This document shows positions 9,808 through 18,574 of a stretch of DNA of 64,000 nt, piece after piece; within the stretch, counting starts at the first letter, position 1, and every line of letters starts with the position of its first letter. The position numbers and the translations under genes were made by a program. The DNA is from Myxococcales bacterium (GTDB taxonomy: Bacteria > Myxococcota_A > UBA796 > GCA-2862545), in NCBI GenBank assembly GCA_019634415.1, contig JAHQVJ010000059.1, positions 1 to 64,000 of the forward strand, read 5' to 3'. The notes beneath the pieces are model-generated. The model had not been told where the DNA came from and did no database searches. It saw only the letters and a program-made list of their open reading frames with translations.

Positions 9808-10765
9808 GCTGACGGCATCGGCACCAGACTGGCTCGTCGGATCCGTCGTGGCCAACCCGTGGACCAAGCTCCTGGCCGTGATGTTCGCCGTGGGAGCGTG
9901 GCTGTATGTGCAGGGCGACGAGGTTCACGAGCAGCGCATCACAGCGAACGTGCAGTGGGTGTTGCCCGTGAACCTGGTGACCACGGAGCCCCTGCCCACC
10001 GCCGTGGTGCTCCGCGTGCGCGGCACGCGGGAGGCCACCCGGCGAGCCCAGGAAGCCGTGGTGCAGCTTCCCATCGACATCTCCGACGTGGGCATCGGGG
10101 AGCACAGCCTGCAGTTCGACAACTTCGAGGCACGCGGACTGCCCACGAACGTGGCGCTGCTGGCCATCGAGCCCCACGTGCTGCGCTACGGGCTCGACGA
10201 GGTGGGCAACCGCAAGGTGAGCGTGCGGCCGGTGATGGTGGGGGACCCCACACCAGGCTTCGAGGTGGGTGACGTGCAGCTGGAGCCCCAGGTGGTGGAT
10301 CTGCGCGGTGCGCGCTCCAAGGTCGCGTCGCTGCGGGAGGTGGCCACCCAGCCCATCGACGTGTCAGGATTGACGCAGGACGCCGTGGTGGGCGTGAACC
10401 TCGACCTGCCGCGAGGCGTGACGCTGGCGTCCGACAGCGTGCCCACAGCCACCATCCAGGTGGTGCCACAGATCGAACGTCGGGTGGTGACGGAGGTGCC
10501 GGTGCACGTGTGGGGTCGACACGACTATCGACCGTTGGTGGAGGTGGTGGACGTGACGCTGGAGGGCCCCACGCGACAGCTCAGGGGCGTGAATCGCCAG
10601 CGGGTCGTGGCGTTCGTGCAGCTCCCGGAGTCCCCCGAGCAGTCGCGGTACGACGCAGCGTTCGGGCCCCGAGAGGGCGTGCGTCTGCGCGTGGTGCATC
10701 CAGGGGGCGAGGACGTCGCGGTGGCGGCGGTCACGCCGTCCACCATCGAGGTGGTGCGACCATGA
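9800..10765 (+). CDS. cdaR: YbbR/CdaR-type regulator of diadenylate cyclase
   Basis: 321 residues starting at GTG 9800, eight bases inside cdaA. One N-terminal membrane segment (about residues 20-36, KLLAVMFAVGAWLYV) is followed by an extracytoplasmic, beta-rich region of about three YbbR repeats; recognisable pieces are VVLRVRGTREA, VDLRGARSKVASLREV and VTLEGPTRQL. In Firmicutes this protein binds CdaA and modulates c-di-AMP output. Position, topology and repeat pattern support the call. Stop overlaps the glmM start (ATGA). Confidence 0.88.
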   Translation: MARLTASAPDWLVGSVVANPWTKLLAVMFAVGAWLYVQGDEVHEQRITANVQWVLPVNLVTTEPLPTAVVLRVRGTREATRRAQEAVVQLPIDISDVGIGEHSLQFDNFEARGLPTNVALLAIEPHVLRYGLDEVGNRKVSVRPVMVGDPTPGFEVGDVQLEPQVVDLRGARSKVASLREVATQPIDVSGLTQDAVVGVNLDLPRGVTLASDSVPTATIQVVPQIERRVVTEVPVHVWGRHDYRPLVEVVDVTLEGPTRQLRGVNRQRVVAFVQLPESPEQSRYDAAFGPREGVRLRVVHPGGEDVAVAAVTPSTIEVVRP

Positions 10766-12081
10766 AGCCAGTGACGTTCGGCACGGACGGGATCCGGGGC
10801 CCGGCGGGCACACACCCCATCACCGACGAGGTGGCGAGGGCGGTGGGTCGAGCGGCGACCCAGCTGGCGGCGGCCTCTGGGGGCATGCGCGTGCTGGTGG
10901 CTCGCGACACGCGTCCCTCCGGGGCGCAGCTCGCTGCAGAGGTGGGGCATGGCGTGCGCCAGGCGGGGGGCGCCTGGCTGGATGGCGGGGTGCTGCCCAC
11001 GTCGGGCGTGGGCCTGGCGGTGCACGCCGGCCTGGCAGACGTGGGCGTGATGGTCACGGCGTCCCACAATCCGCTCGCAGACAACGGCTTCAAGGTGCTC
11101 GGAGCCGCGGGCGCCAAGCTCGACGAGGCCGCCTGTGCCGCCGTGCAGGCCTGGATGCAGCAGCCTCCGGGCGAGGTGGACGGAGCGAGCCGAACGGACG
11201 TGGCCAAGGAAGCCGCCGACGTGTGGCGCCGATCCGTTCGCGCGGCTGCTGGAGACGTCGGTGTGCTCGCGGGTCAGCGGATCGCGGTGGATCTCGCGGC
11301 GGGTGCCGGGATCGCGGCCACGTCGTGGCTGGCTGGCTGGCTCCAGGCCGATCTCGTGCTCACCGGTGTGGAAGGTCCCATCAACCAAGGGTGTGGCTCG
11401 GAGCACCTGGAGCACCTCGGGGAGGTGGTGCGCGCCGAGGGCTGCGTGGCAGGCTTCGCCATCGACGGCGACGGCGACCGCTGCCGCGTGGTGGACGAGC
11501 GCGGCCAGCCCGTGCCCGGCGACGCCGTGATCTGGCTGCTCGCGCGCCACATGGATGCGACCGGGCTCGCCTGCACCATCATGAGCAACGGTGCCCTGGA
11601 GCGCTCGCTGCCGGGGGTTCGGGTGGAGCGCACGGCGGTGGGTGACCGCCACGTGGGAGCGGCCCTGGTGGCCCACGACTTCGTCGTGGGAGGGGAAGAG
11701 TCGGGTCACCTGCTGTTCCGAGACTTCCCGGATCCGCGCGGCCCGGTGGTGGTGGGCGACGGGATCCTGGCGGGGGTGCGCACGCTGGTGGCAGCGCTGT
11801 CGCAGTCCGAGCCTCTGTCGGAGGTGTTCGGCCGCTTCGAGCCACTGCCCCGCCGCGTGTCGAAGGTGCCGGTCTCGGCGCGCCCACCGCTGTCCGACGT
11901 GCCCGAATTCGTCCAGATCCAGGAGCAGGTGACCGGGGACCTGGGGGAGCACGGTCGCGTGTTGCTCCGCTACTCGGGCACCGAGCCGGTGCTGCGCGTG
12001 CTGGTGGAGGGCACCGGGGAGCGTGCGGTTCAAGAGGGCCTGGAGCGGGTGCTCGCCGTGGCGCGCAGCGTGCTGGCGTGA
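10762..12081 (+). CDS. glmM: phosphoglucosamine mutase
   Basis: 439 residues. Converts glucosamine-6-phosphate to glucosamine-1-phosphate for UDP-GlcNAc, peptidoglycan and LPS synthesis. It starts with the GlmM signature FGTDGIRG; the phospho-acceptor serine is in VTASHNP at about residue 101; the metal loop is DGDGDRC, the sugar-binding loop GGEESGH, and the C-terminal phosphate loop RYSGTEPVLRVLVE. Slightly shorter than the usual 445-450. Four-base overlaps on both sides place it firmly in the cdaA-cdaR operon, where GlmM is known in other bacteria to bind and restrain CdaA. Confidence 0.96.
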   Translation: MKPVTFGTDGIRGPAGTHPITDEVARAVGRAATQLAAASGGMRVLVARDTRPSGAQLAAEVGHGVRQAGGAWLDGGVLPTSGVGLAVHAGLADVGVMVTASHNPLADNGFKVLGAAGAKLDEAACAAVQAWMQQPPGEVDGASRTDVAKEAADVWRRSVRAAAGDVGVLAGQRIAVDLAAGAGIAATSWLAGWLQADLVLTGVEGPINQGCGSEHLEHLGEVVRAEGCVAGFAIDGDGDRCRVVDERGQPVPGDAVIWLLARHMDATGLACTIMSNGALERSLPGVRVERTAVGDRHVGAALVAHDFVVGGEESGHLLFRDFPDPRGPVVVGDGILAGVRTLVAALSQSEPLSEVFGRFEPLPRRVSKVPVSARPPLSDVPEFVQIQEQVTGDLGEHGRVLLRYSGTEPVLRVLVEGTGERAVQEGLERVLAVARSVLA

Positions 12082-13541
12082 TCGCCGTCAGCAGCGCGGC
12101 CCAGGTGCGCGAGCTCGATCGCCGCATGATCGAGGACGTGGGTCTTCCGGGCATCGCGCTGATGGAGGTGGCCTCGCTGGGCGTGGCGCGCAGCATCCTG
12201 GCGCAGCATCGGGCTCGGGCTGCGCGCGGCACGGTGGTGGCCTGTGGTGCGGGCAACAACGGCGGAGACGGCTGGGCGGTGGCGCGCTGGCTGGCGCACT
12301 GGGGGCTGCCGGTGAAGGTGTGGCCCGTGGCGCCGCCGAAGACGGCGGATGCACGCATCATGGCGGACGTGGCCCGCAAGCTCGGGGTGGGCGAGGTGAG
12401 CGGCCCCGGCGACGCTTCACTCCTGGTGGACGCCGTGTTCGGCACCGGCCTGTCGCGACCGGTGGAGGGCCGAGCGGCGGAGGCGCTGGCGCAGATCCGG
12501 GACCATGGGGCGCCCGTGGTGGCGCTCGACGTGCCCAGCGGGCTGGATGCGGATCGGGGGGTGGTGCTGGGGGTGTGCGCTCCCGCCGTGCGGACCGTGA
12601 CCATCGGTCGGCTGAAGCCAGGGCTGCTCGCGGCCCCGGAGCTCGCGGGGGTGGTGCAGCTCGTGGACATCGGGCTGGAGGCGGTGGCCACCGCCGCCGA
12701 CCACGTGGCCGAGCAGGTGGAGGCAGCCGATCTCGCGCCGCTGTGGCCCCGTCGCGGGCAGACCGATCACAAGCATCGCTCGGGCCACCTGCTGGTGGTG
12801 GCTGGCTCCGCCGCGATGGCGGGTGCCGCCGAGCTGGTTTGCCGGGGTGCGCTGGCTGCCGGTGCGGGGCTGATCACGCTGTGGGCGGATCCGAGGGCGG
12901 CCGATCGCCTGGGCCGACTGCCGCCGGAGGTGATGGTGCGGCCCGAGGCCGATCCTTCCGGCTTGGTGCGTGCGGCCGAGGGCTTCCAGGCGGTGGCGGC
13001 GGGTCCCGGGCTGGCGGGCGGCCAGCCACTCACGGCCGCCTGGTCGCAGGCGCTCACGACGCTGTGGCGCGAGTGCGAGGCACCCGTGGTGTTCGACGCC
13101 GACGCGCTGCCGTGTGCAGGGGTGGGCGGGGATCCGGAGCGCCGGGTGCTCACGCCCCACCCGGGCGAAGCGGGGCGGCTCCTGGGGACGTCCAGCGGCC
13201 AGGTGCAAGGGGATCGCCTGGCCGCGGTGCGCCAGCTGGCGGAGCGCGGCACGGCGCTGCTGAAGGGGCACGCCACCGCGATCGCCAGCGGTACAGGTGC
13301 GGTGTCGCTGAACCCCACGGGCGCTCCGGCGCTGGGCACGGCGGGCAGCGGCGATGTGCTCACCGGGATCGTGGGGGCGCTGCTGGCGCGTGGGTGCGGG
13401 GCGGCAGATGCCGCTCGACTGGGCGCCTGGGCGCACGGCCGCGCAGGGGAGATCCTGACGAGTCGGCAGGCGGAGGGAGTGCGGGCCTCGCAGATCGCGC
13501 AGGTCCTCCCCGAGGCTGTCGGCGAGCTGTTGGGCATGTGA
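12078..13541 (+). CDS. nnr: bifunctional NAD(P)HX epimerase/dehydratase
   Basis: A 487-residue fusion that repairs hydrated NAD(P)H. The N-terminal YjeF_N epimerase domain (about 1-210) contains ACGAGNNGGDGWAVARWL and DAVFGTGLSRP. The C-terminal dehydratase domain (about 220-480) contains KHRSGHLLVVAGS, LTPHPGEAGRLLG and the ribokinase-like GTAGSGDVLTGIVGALLA. The fused form is the normal bacterial type. GTG 12078 overlaps the glmM stop by four bases. tsaE follows after one base, a common neighbour of this gene. Confidence 0.95.
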   Translation: MIAVSSAAQVRELDRRMIEDVGLPGIALMEVASLGVARSILAQHRARAARGTVVACGAGNNGGDGWAVARWLAHWGLPVKVWPVAPPKTADARIMADVARKLGVGEVSGPGDASLLVDAVFGTGLSRPVEGRAAEALAQIRDHGAPVVALDVPSGLDADRGVVLGVCAPAVRTVTIGRLKPGLLAAPELAGVVQLVDIGLEAVATAADHVAEQVEAADLAPLWPRRGQTDHKHRSGHLLVVAGSAAMAGAAELVCRGALAAGAGLITLWADPRAADRLGRLPPEVMVRPEADPSGLVRAAEGFQAVAAGPGLAGGQPLTAAWSQALTTLWRECEAPVVFDADALPCAGVGGDPERRVLTPHPGEAGRLLGTSSGQVQGDRLAAVRQLAERGTALLKGHATAIASGTGAVSLNPTGAPALGTAGSGDVLTGIVGALLARGCGAADAARLGAWAHGRAGEILTSRQAEGVRASQIAQVLPEAVGELLGM

Positions 13542-13542
13542 G

Positions 13543-14004
13543 ATGGAGCGCGAGCTGCCCGATCCCGCGGCCACCCACGCCCTCGGGGTGCGGCTGGGCC
13601 GAGCGCTTCAGGCCGACCAGTGGATCGCCCTCATCGGTGACCTGGGTGCCGGGAAGACGGCCCTGGTGCGCGGACTCGCAGAGGGGCTGGGCGTGTCCGA
13701 CGGGGTGTGCAGCCCCACCTTCGTGCTGGTGCAGCCCTACGAAGGCGGTCGCCTGGTGCTCTGGCACGCCGACTGGTACCGGCTGGCCGACGAAGGCGAG
13801 ATCGAGACCCTGGATCTGGACGAGGTCGCGCGTGGCGGCGTGGTGGCGGTGGAGTGGGCGGATCGGTTCGTGGAGGCGCTTCCCGCCGATCGCCTCGAGA
13901 TCCGGCTGACCTGGCAGCCCGAGGGCCGGCGCGTGGAGGTGGTGGCCACCGGCCCCCGCCACGCTCCGCTGGTGGCGGTGGCGGAGGCCTCCGATGGCGG
14001 ATGA
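13543..14004 (+). CDS. tsaE: tRNA threonylcarbamoyladenosine ATPase TsaE
   Basis: 153 residues, normal length. The P-loop GDLGAGKT is near residue 32, and SPTFVLVQPYEGG and WHADWYRL match the family. TsaE is the ATPase that cycles the TsaBD complex forming t6A37 on ANN-decoding tRNAs in the cytoplasm. Starts one base after the previous stop and overlaps the ComEA-like gene by 11 bases. tsaB and tsaD are not in the window. Confidence 0.95.
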   Translation: MERELPDPAATHALGVRLGRALQADQWIALIGDLGAGKTALVRGLAEGLGVSDGVCSPTFVLVQPYEGGRLVLWHADWYRLADEGEIETLDLDEVARGGVVAVEWADRFVEALPADRLEIRLTWQPEGRRVEVVATGPRHAPLVAVAEASDGG

Positions 14005-14734
14005 CGCGCTCACCTTCTCGCGCGGGCGCCGTGCGCCGTCGCGCGGTGGCGGAGGGCTGGTGGTGGCCCTGCTGGTGACGGTGGCGCTGCTGGCGGCCAC
14101 TCGGGTGTGGTGGACCCCCAGTGCTCCGGACCACCTGGTGGAGGTCACCGGCGACGTGCCGCGGCCGGGACTGCACCTGGTGGACAGCCCCACGGCGGCA
14201 GCCGCCCTCGAGGCTGCGGGCGCCGACGTGGACCAGCTGCACGACGTGCCCGCCGGGGTGCTCGCGCCCGGGGAGCGCCTTCAGGTGGCGCAGCAGCGGG
14301 TGGCTCGGTTGCCGCCGTCGGATCCGTTGCTGGTGGCGCTGCCCATCGATCTGAACCTCGCCGACGCCGAGGCGCTGGCAGCCGTTCCGGGGCTGGGACG
14401 CACCACCGCCGAGGCCATCGTTGCGGAGCGAGAGCGCGCCGGCCCCTTTCGGTCGCTGTACGACGTGGCTCGGGTGCGGGGTGTGGGCGATCGGGGCGTG
14501 CAGCTGCTGGAGCCCTTCGCGGTGGTCTCGGATCCCGGTCCGATGTCGCTGAACGAGGCCTCCGCCGCCCAGCTCGAGCAGCTTCCCGGGATCGGGCCGG
14601 TGCTCGCGGCGCGCATCGTGGTGGATCGCGCCGACCGAGGGCCCTTTGCGTCGGTGGAGGATCTGGGGCGCGTACCCGGGGTGGGAGCGGCCACCGTGGA
14701 GCGCCTGCGGGAGCTGGTCACGGTGGAGCGATGA
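13994..14734 (+). CDS. ComEA-like membrane-anchored helix-hairpin-helix protein
   Basis: 246 residues. An N-terminal membrane anchor (about 20-38, LVVALLVTVALLAAT) is followed by an SLBB-like region with VEVTGDVPRPGLHLV, then two helix-hairpin-helix pairs: DLNLADAEALAAVPGLG.TTAEAI and MSLNEASAAQLEQLPGIG.VLAARI. This order matches ComEA, the DNA receptor of natural transformation, but with duplicated HhH domains. No other competence gene is near, so a role in DNA uptake is inferred only from architecture. Other extracytoplasmic DNA-binding roles are possible. Confidence 0.75.
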   Translation: MADDALTFSRGRRAPSRGGGGLVVALLVTVALLAATRVWWTPSAPDHLVEVTGDVPRPGLHLVDSPTAAAALEAAGADVDQLHDVPAGVLAPGERLQVAQQRVARLPPSDPLLVALPIDLNLADAEALAAVPGLGRTTAEAIVAERERAGPFRSLYDVARVRGVGDRGVQLLEPFAVVSDPGPMSLNEASAAQLEQLPGIGPVLAARIVVDRADRGPFASVEDLGRVPGVGAATVERLRELVTVER

Positions 14735-15822
14735 CGTACCTGGATCATGCGGCCACCACCCCAGCGCTGCCCGAGGTGGTGGACGCCATGCTGCCGTGGC
14801 TGCGTGAGGGGGCGAACGCGGCCTCGGTGCACCGCGCAGGACAGCGGGCGGCGGCGGCGGTGGAGGCGGCGCGCGCTCAGGTGGCAGCGCTGCTGGGGCG
14901 GCCCGAAGCAGGGCTCGTCTTCACCTCGGGGGCGACGGAGGCGAACCACCACGCCATCGCGGGATGGGTGGCCGCTGGAGCGCGTGCGGTGGCCGTCAGC
15001 GCCATCGAGCACCCCTGTGTGCCGGGAGCGGTGGAGGCGGCGGGCCTACAGGTGCGGCCGCTGCCGGTGTCGCCCTCAGGCGTCGCGGATCCGAGCGCTG
15101 CGAGCGAGGACGCGGACCTGCTGGTGCTGATGGCGGCGAACCACGAGACGGGGGTGCGGCAGCCGGTGCAAGCCGCGGCGCGCGTGGCGGCGCAGCGCGG
15201 GATCCCGCTGCACGTGGACGCCGCTCAGGCGCTGGGCAAGGGCGAGATCCCTGGGCTCGCGGAGGCGCACAGCGTGGTGGCGTCGGGCCACAAGCTGGGG
15301 GGCCCGATGGGGGTGGGGGTGCTGTCGCTGCTGGATGCCGAGCCCTTCGCGCCGCTGCTTCGCGGGGGCGTGCAGGAGCGGGGGCGGCGAGCGGGCACCC
15401 TGAACGTGGCGGGGATCGTGGGGTTCGGGGTGGCGTGCGAGCGGGCCGCTGCCGAGCAGCGCGAGCGGGTGGCGCAGTGGGTGGCGCTGTCGAGCCTCCT
15501 CCGCCGGGAGCTTGTGGCCATGGGCGGGCGGATCGTGGGCGGGGATGCGCAGAAGCTGCCCACCCACACGTGCGTGGTCTTCGGCGATCTGCCCGCGGAG
15601 GCGCTGGTGCAGGCGCTCGATCTGCAGGGGGTGGCCGTGTCGGCAGGAGCCGCGTGTGCCAGCGGAAGCGTGGAGCCGAGCCCCGTGCTCACGGCAATGG
15701 GGGACCCGAACCCGAGCGGCGGGGTGCGGATCAGCCTGGGGGCGACGACCACGACCGAGGACGTACGTCGGCTGCTCGACGTGTTGCCCCGCGTGATCGA
15801 GGCGCACCGCCTGCTGGGCTAG
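14731..15822 (+). CDS. cysteine desulfurase, IscS/NifS family
   Basis: 363 residues. A class-V aminotransferase-fold PLP enzyme that takes sulfur from cysteine as a persulfide for Fe-S clusters or thiolated tRNA. It opens with YLDHAATTP, has FTSGATEANHHAI, the PLP lysine in ASGHKLGGP (Lys188) and the active-site cysteine in SAGAACASGS (Cys309). Short against IscS (about 400), lacking a few peripheral segments. No iscU, iscA or sufE is nearby. mnmA, a possible sulfur acceptor, is 26 kb away. Its TAG stop shares bases with the stop of the convergent kinase gene. Confidence 0.92.
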   Translation: MTYLDHAATTPALPEVVDAMLPWLREGANAASVHRAGQRAAAAVEAARAQVAALLGRPEAGLVFTSGATEANHHAIAGWVAAGARAVAVSAIEHPCVPGAVEAAGLQVRPLPVSPSGVADPSAASEDADLLVLMAANHETGVRQPVQAAARVAAQRGIPLHVDAAQALGKGEIPGLAEAHSVVASGHKLGGPMGVGVLSLLDAEPFAPLLRGGVQERGRRAGTLNVAGIVGFGVACERAAAEQRERVAQWVALSSLLRRELVAMGGRIVGGDAQKLPTHTCVVFGDLPAEALVQALDLQGVAVSAGAACASGSVEPSPVLTAMGDPNPSGGVRISLGATTTTEDVRRLLDVLPRVIEAHRLLG

Positions 15823-16775
15823 CCCTCGCTGGGCGCCACGATGGTCTCTCCCGCGAGATCGAAGTCCGCCATCATCGCCACGTGGTCCACCCGATCGGGC
15901 TCCATCGTGCCCCAGGCCAGCGCCACGGCGCCCGCCATCTCGCGCGCCGTGCCGTAGCGCTCTGCCGGATCGTTCTCCGTGGACTTCTCGACGATCTGCC
16001 ACACGTCGGCCGGCATGCGTCGCATCGCCGCGGGATCGCTGCCGGGGATCGCCAGATCGAAGGGGCGACGACCCGTGATCATCATGTAGAGCGTGGCGCC
16101 CACCCCGTACACGTCGGACTCGCGCTGGGCGAAGCGCGGATCCGTGCGCTGCTCGGGCGACATGTAGGCAAGGGTGCCGAGCGTGTCGCCCGTGCCCGTG
16201 ATGCGGGCTCGGGCCGCCGTGTGCAGGAACCGGGCGATGCCGAAGTCGGTGAGCTTGACCACCTGGCGCTGCTCCATCAGCTCGTCGGTGGTGTCTTCGT
16301 CGTGGCCTCGGGTGCCGACCGTCAGCGGCTCCTGCAGCAGCATGTTGTGGGGCTTGATGTCGCGGTGCACCACGTTGTTGGCGTGGGCGTAGTCGAGGCC
16401 CTGGAGCACCTGGAACATCAGCGCCAGCGCCTCGCGCGGTGGGCGAGCGCCGACGCGCCGCAGGTAGTCGGCGAGGCTGCCGCCGCGAGCGAGCTCCATC
16501 ACGAAGTAGAAGTGCCCGCCGTCCTCGTCGGTCTTCACCTCCAGCACCCGCACGATGTTGCGGTGGTGCAGCCGCGCCATCGTCTGTGCTTCGTCGAGGA
16601 AGCGCTTGCGGGTCTTCTGGGAGCGACCCGTGGAGGGCTCGAGCAGCTTGATGGCGCGCTCCGTGCCGTCGGTGTGGTCCACGGCACGCCACACGGTCGC
16701 CATGCCACCTCGGCCGAGCTGTTCGAGGAGCTCGTAGCGATCGTCACCCAGCGTCTTTGGCCATCTCGGGGACAT
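15819..16775 (-). CDS. serine/threonine protein kinase (soluble)
   Basis: About 318 residues from ATG 16775, chosen because the kinase fold begins ten residues later; a frame is open further upstream. Kinase motifs are complete: Gly loop LGRGGMATVW, AIKLLE lysine, VVHRDIKPHN catalytic loop, LTDFGIAR and the SPEQR segment in place of APE. A roughly 20-residue insertion (TRGHDEDTTDELMEQRQ) lies between the catalytic loop and DFG. No membrane segment or sensor domain is visible. Divergent from the next kinase across 98 bases. Likely an active Hanks-type kinase; substrate unknown. Confidence 0.92.
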   Translation of the reverse strand: MSPRWPKTLGDDRYELLEQLGRGGMATVWRAVDHTDGTERAIKLLEPSTGRSQKTRKRFLDEAQTMARLHHRNIVRVLEVKTDEDGGHFYFVMELARGGSLADYLRRVGARPPREALALMFQVLQGLDYAHANNVVHRDIKPHNMLLQEPLTVGTRGHDEDTTDELMEQRQVVKLTDFGIARFLHTAARARITGTGDTLGTLAYMSPEQRTDPRFAQRESDVYGVGATLYMMITGRRPFDLAIPGSDPAAMRRMPADVWQIVEKSTENDPAERYGTAREMAGAVALAWGTMEPDRVDHVAMMADFDLAGETIVAPSEG

Positions 16776-16873
16776 GCTCCGGAAGCTATCCAGGCGCTCT
16801 GGTGCACGCTCGTCCAGCGACTCACCGGATCTTTGCAGTAGAGGACGGAGCACGCGGGGCCGACAAGGCAGAT

Positions 16874-18526
16874 GTGCTTACTCGCGGGGAAACCATCGAT
16901 CGGTACCGCGTCGAGGCCATCATCGGCCAAGGCGGCATGGCCTCGGTGTACAAGGCGCGGCACATCCAGCTGGACTCCTACCACGCGATCAAGGTCCTCT
17001 ACATCACGGCACCCTCCCTGCGGCAGCGGCTGCTCATGGAGGGCAAGGTCCAGGCGAACCTGAGGCACCCCAACATCGTGCGCGTGACGGACGTGCTCGA
17101 CGTGCAGGGAGCCCCGGCACTGGTCATGGAGTTCGTGGACGGCCCCTCGCTGGACGCGTGGCTCTCCCTGAACCGGCCCACCCTCGATCAGAGCCTGTGG
17201 CTCTTTCGGGGGATCCTCCGCGGGGTGCTGGCGGCCCACAAGCGCGGTGTGGTGCATCGTGACCTCAAGCCCGCCAACGTGATGCTCGCCCCTGCGCATG
17301 ACGGGGTGATCCCCAAGGTGACGGACTTCGGGCTCGTCAAGTCCATCGCCGCCCACGAGGGGCACACCCAGGCCGGGATGGCGCTCGGTACCCCCGAGTA
17401 CATGGGCCCCGAGCAGATCCGGGACGCCTCCGACGTGGATCAGCGAGCCGACATGTGGGCCCTCGGGTGCATCCTGTACGAGCTCGTGTGTGGCTGCCGC
17501 GCGTTCTCGTCCCACGATCGGATGTCCACCTTCAACCTGATCGTGGCCGGTCAGTACACAGCACCCACCGAGATCGTCGCCGATCTCCCGGGCCACGTGG
17601 ACGAGGCGATCCGCCGGCTGCTCCAGGTGGATCCCGACAAGCGCCTGTACGTGGAGTCGGAGCTGCTGGCGCTGCTGTACCCACAGGGCACCCCGGTGGC
17701 CCCGATCACCGCCCCCGACAAGCCCACCCGCATGCTGCTGGTGGACAGCGACGCCGAGATCACGAGGCCACCGTTGCTGTCGGCGACGCTGATGCCGCCG
17801 GCCATGCTCCGAGACGGGGTCGATCTGTTGCGGATCCGCACCGCCGAGCCGGCTGCCGTTCGCACCGGCAGCCGGAGCGCGAGGCCGTCGTTGCGGGCCA
17901 CGGCGGAGTTCCCGGCCTATCGCACGCGTCCTGCGGTGCCCTGGAAGTGGCTCGGGGTAGCTGCACTGCCGGTGGCCGCGGCCAGCTTCGTGGGGGCCGC
18001 GCTGCTGCTGACGTCGGTGCTGTCGTCGGGTGGGGGGCAGGCGCCTCGCCCGGTGATCATCCCGCCGCCCGTGGACGTGTTCGCGCCCTGGACGGCGCAG
18101 GCCAGACCCGTCGACGTGGAGGACACGGCGGCGATGCCCACGGAGGGCACCGAAGAAGAGGAGCCGCCGGCTCCGCCTCCGTCGCCGAGGGCTCCCGCGG
18201 TCTCGCTCGAGCCGCCCGAGCCCGCGGCCCCGAAGCCGGCGACCCCGAGACCCACAGCGCCGAAGCCCGCAGCGCCGAAGCCCGCGCCGGCACCGCGCGC
18301 CGAGGCGTCGGTGGGGATCAGCGGAGATGCCGAGGAGGTGTGGCTGCAGCCCGCGGCGGGCGGAGATCGGCAGGCCCCCGGCAGCGCGGTGCCAGTCGGT
18401 CGCTACCGGATCATGGCTCGCTTCGGAGACCAGGTGGTGTCCGCCGGGGACGTGGCCCTGGAGGCGGGGGAGCGGATTTCTCTTGAGTGTTCCGCATTCC
18501 TCATGCAATGTCGCCAGCGGCGGTAG
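16874..18526 (+). CDS. transmembrane serine/threonine protein kinase
   Basis: About 550 residues from GTG 16874, the nearest start to the kinase fold; RBS weak. Kinase domain at about 8-270: IGQGGMASVYKA, AIKVLY, VVHRDLKPAN, VTDFGLVK, GTPEYMGPEQ. A linker and one membrane segment follow (about 355-380, LGVAALPVAAASFVGAALLL), then a Pro/Ala/Glu-rich stalk of about 80 residues with PKPA repeats. The C-terminal domain of about 70 residues (GRYRIMARFGDQVVSAGDVAL) resembles a PEGA domain. So the kinase is cytoplasmic and the sensing end is outside. A small membrane protein gene follows after 48 bases. Confidence 0.92.
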   Translation: MLTRGETIDRYRVEAIIGQGGMASVYKARHIQLDSYHAIKVLYITAPSLRQRLLMEGKVQANLRHPNIVRVTDVLDVQGAPALVMEFVDGPSLDAWLSLNRPTLDQSLWLFRGILRGVLAAHKRGVVHRDLKPANVMLAPAHDGVIPKVTDFGLVKSIAAHEGHTQAGMALGTPEYMGPEQIRDASDVDQRADMWALGCILYELVCGCRAFSSHDRMSTFNLIVAGQYTAPTEIVADLPGHVDEAIRRLLQVDPDKRLYVESELLALLYPQGTPVAPITAPDKPTRMLLVDSDAEITRPPLLSATLMPPAMLRDGVDLLRIRTAEPAAVRTGSRSARPSLRATAEFPAYRTRPAVPWKWLGVAALPVAAASFVGAALLLTSVLSSGGGQAPRPVIIPPPVDVFAPWTAQARPVDVEDTAAMPTEGTEEEEPPAPPPSPRAPAVSLEPPEPAAPKPATPRPTAPKPAAPKPAPAPRAEASVGISGDAEEVWLQPAAGGDRQAPGSAVPVGRYRIMARFGDQVVSAGDVALEAGERISLECSAFLMQCRQRR

Positions 18527-18574
18527 CGCTGCGACAGTGGCGCGGCGTCCAAAGGCGAAAGTTAAGGAACGGCC

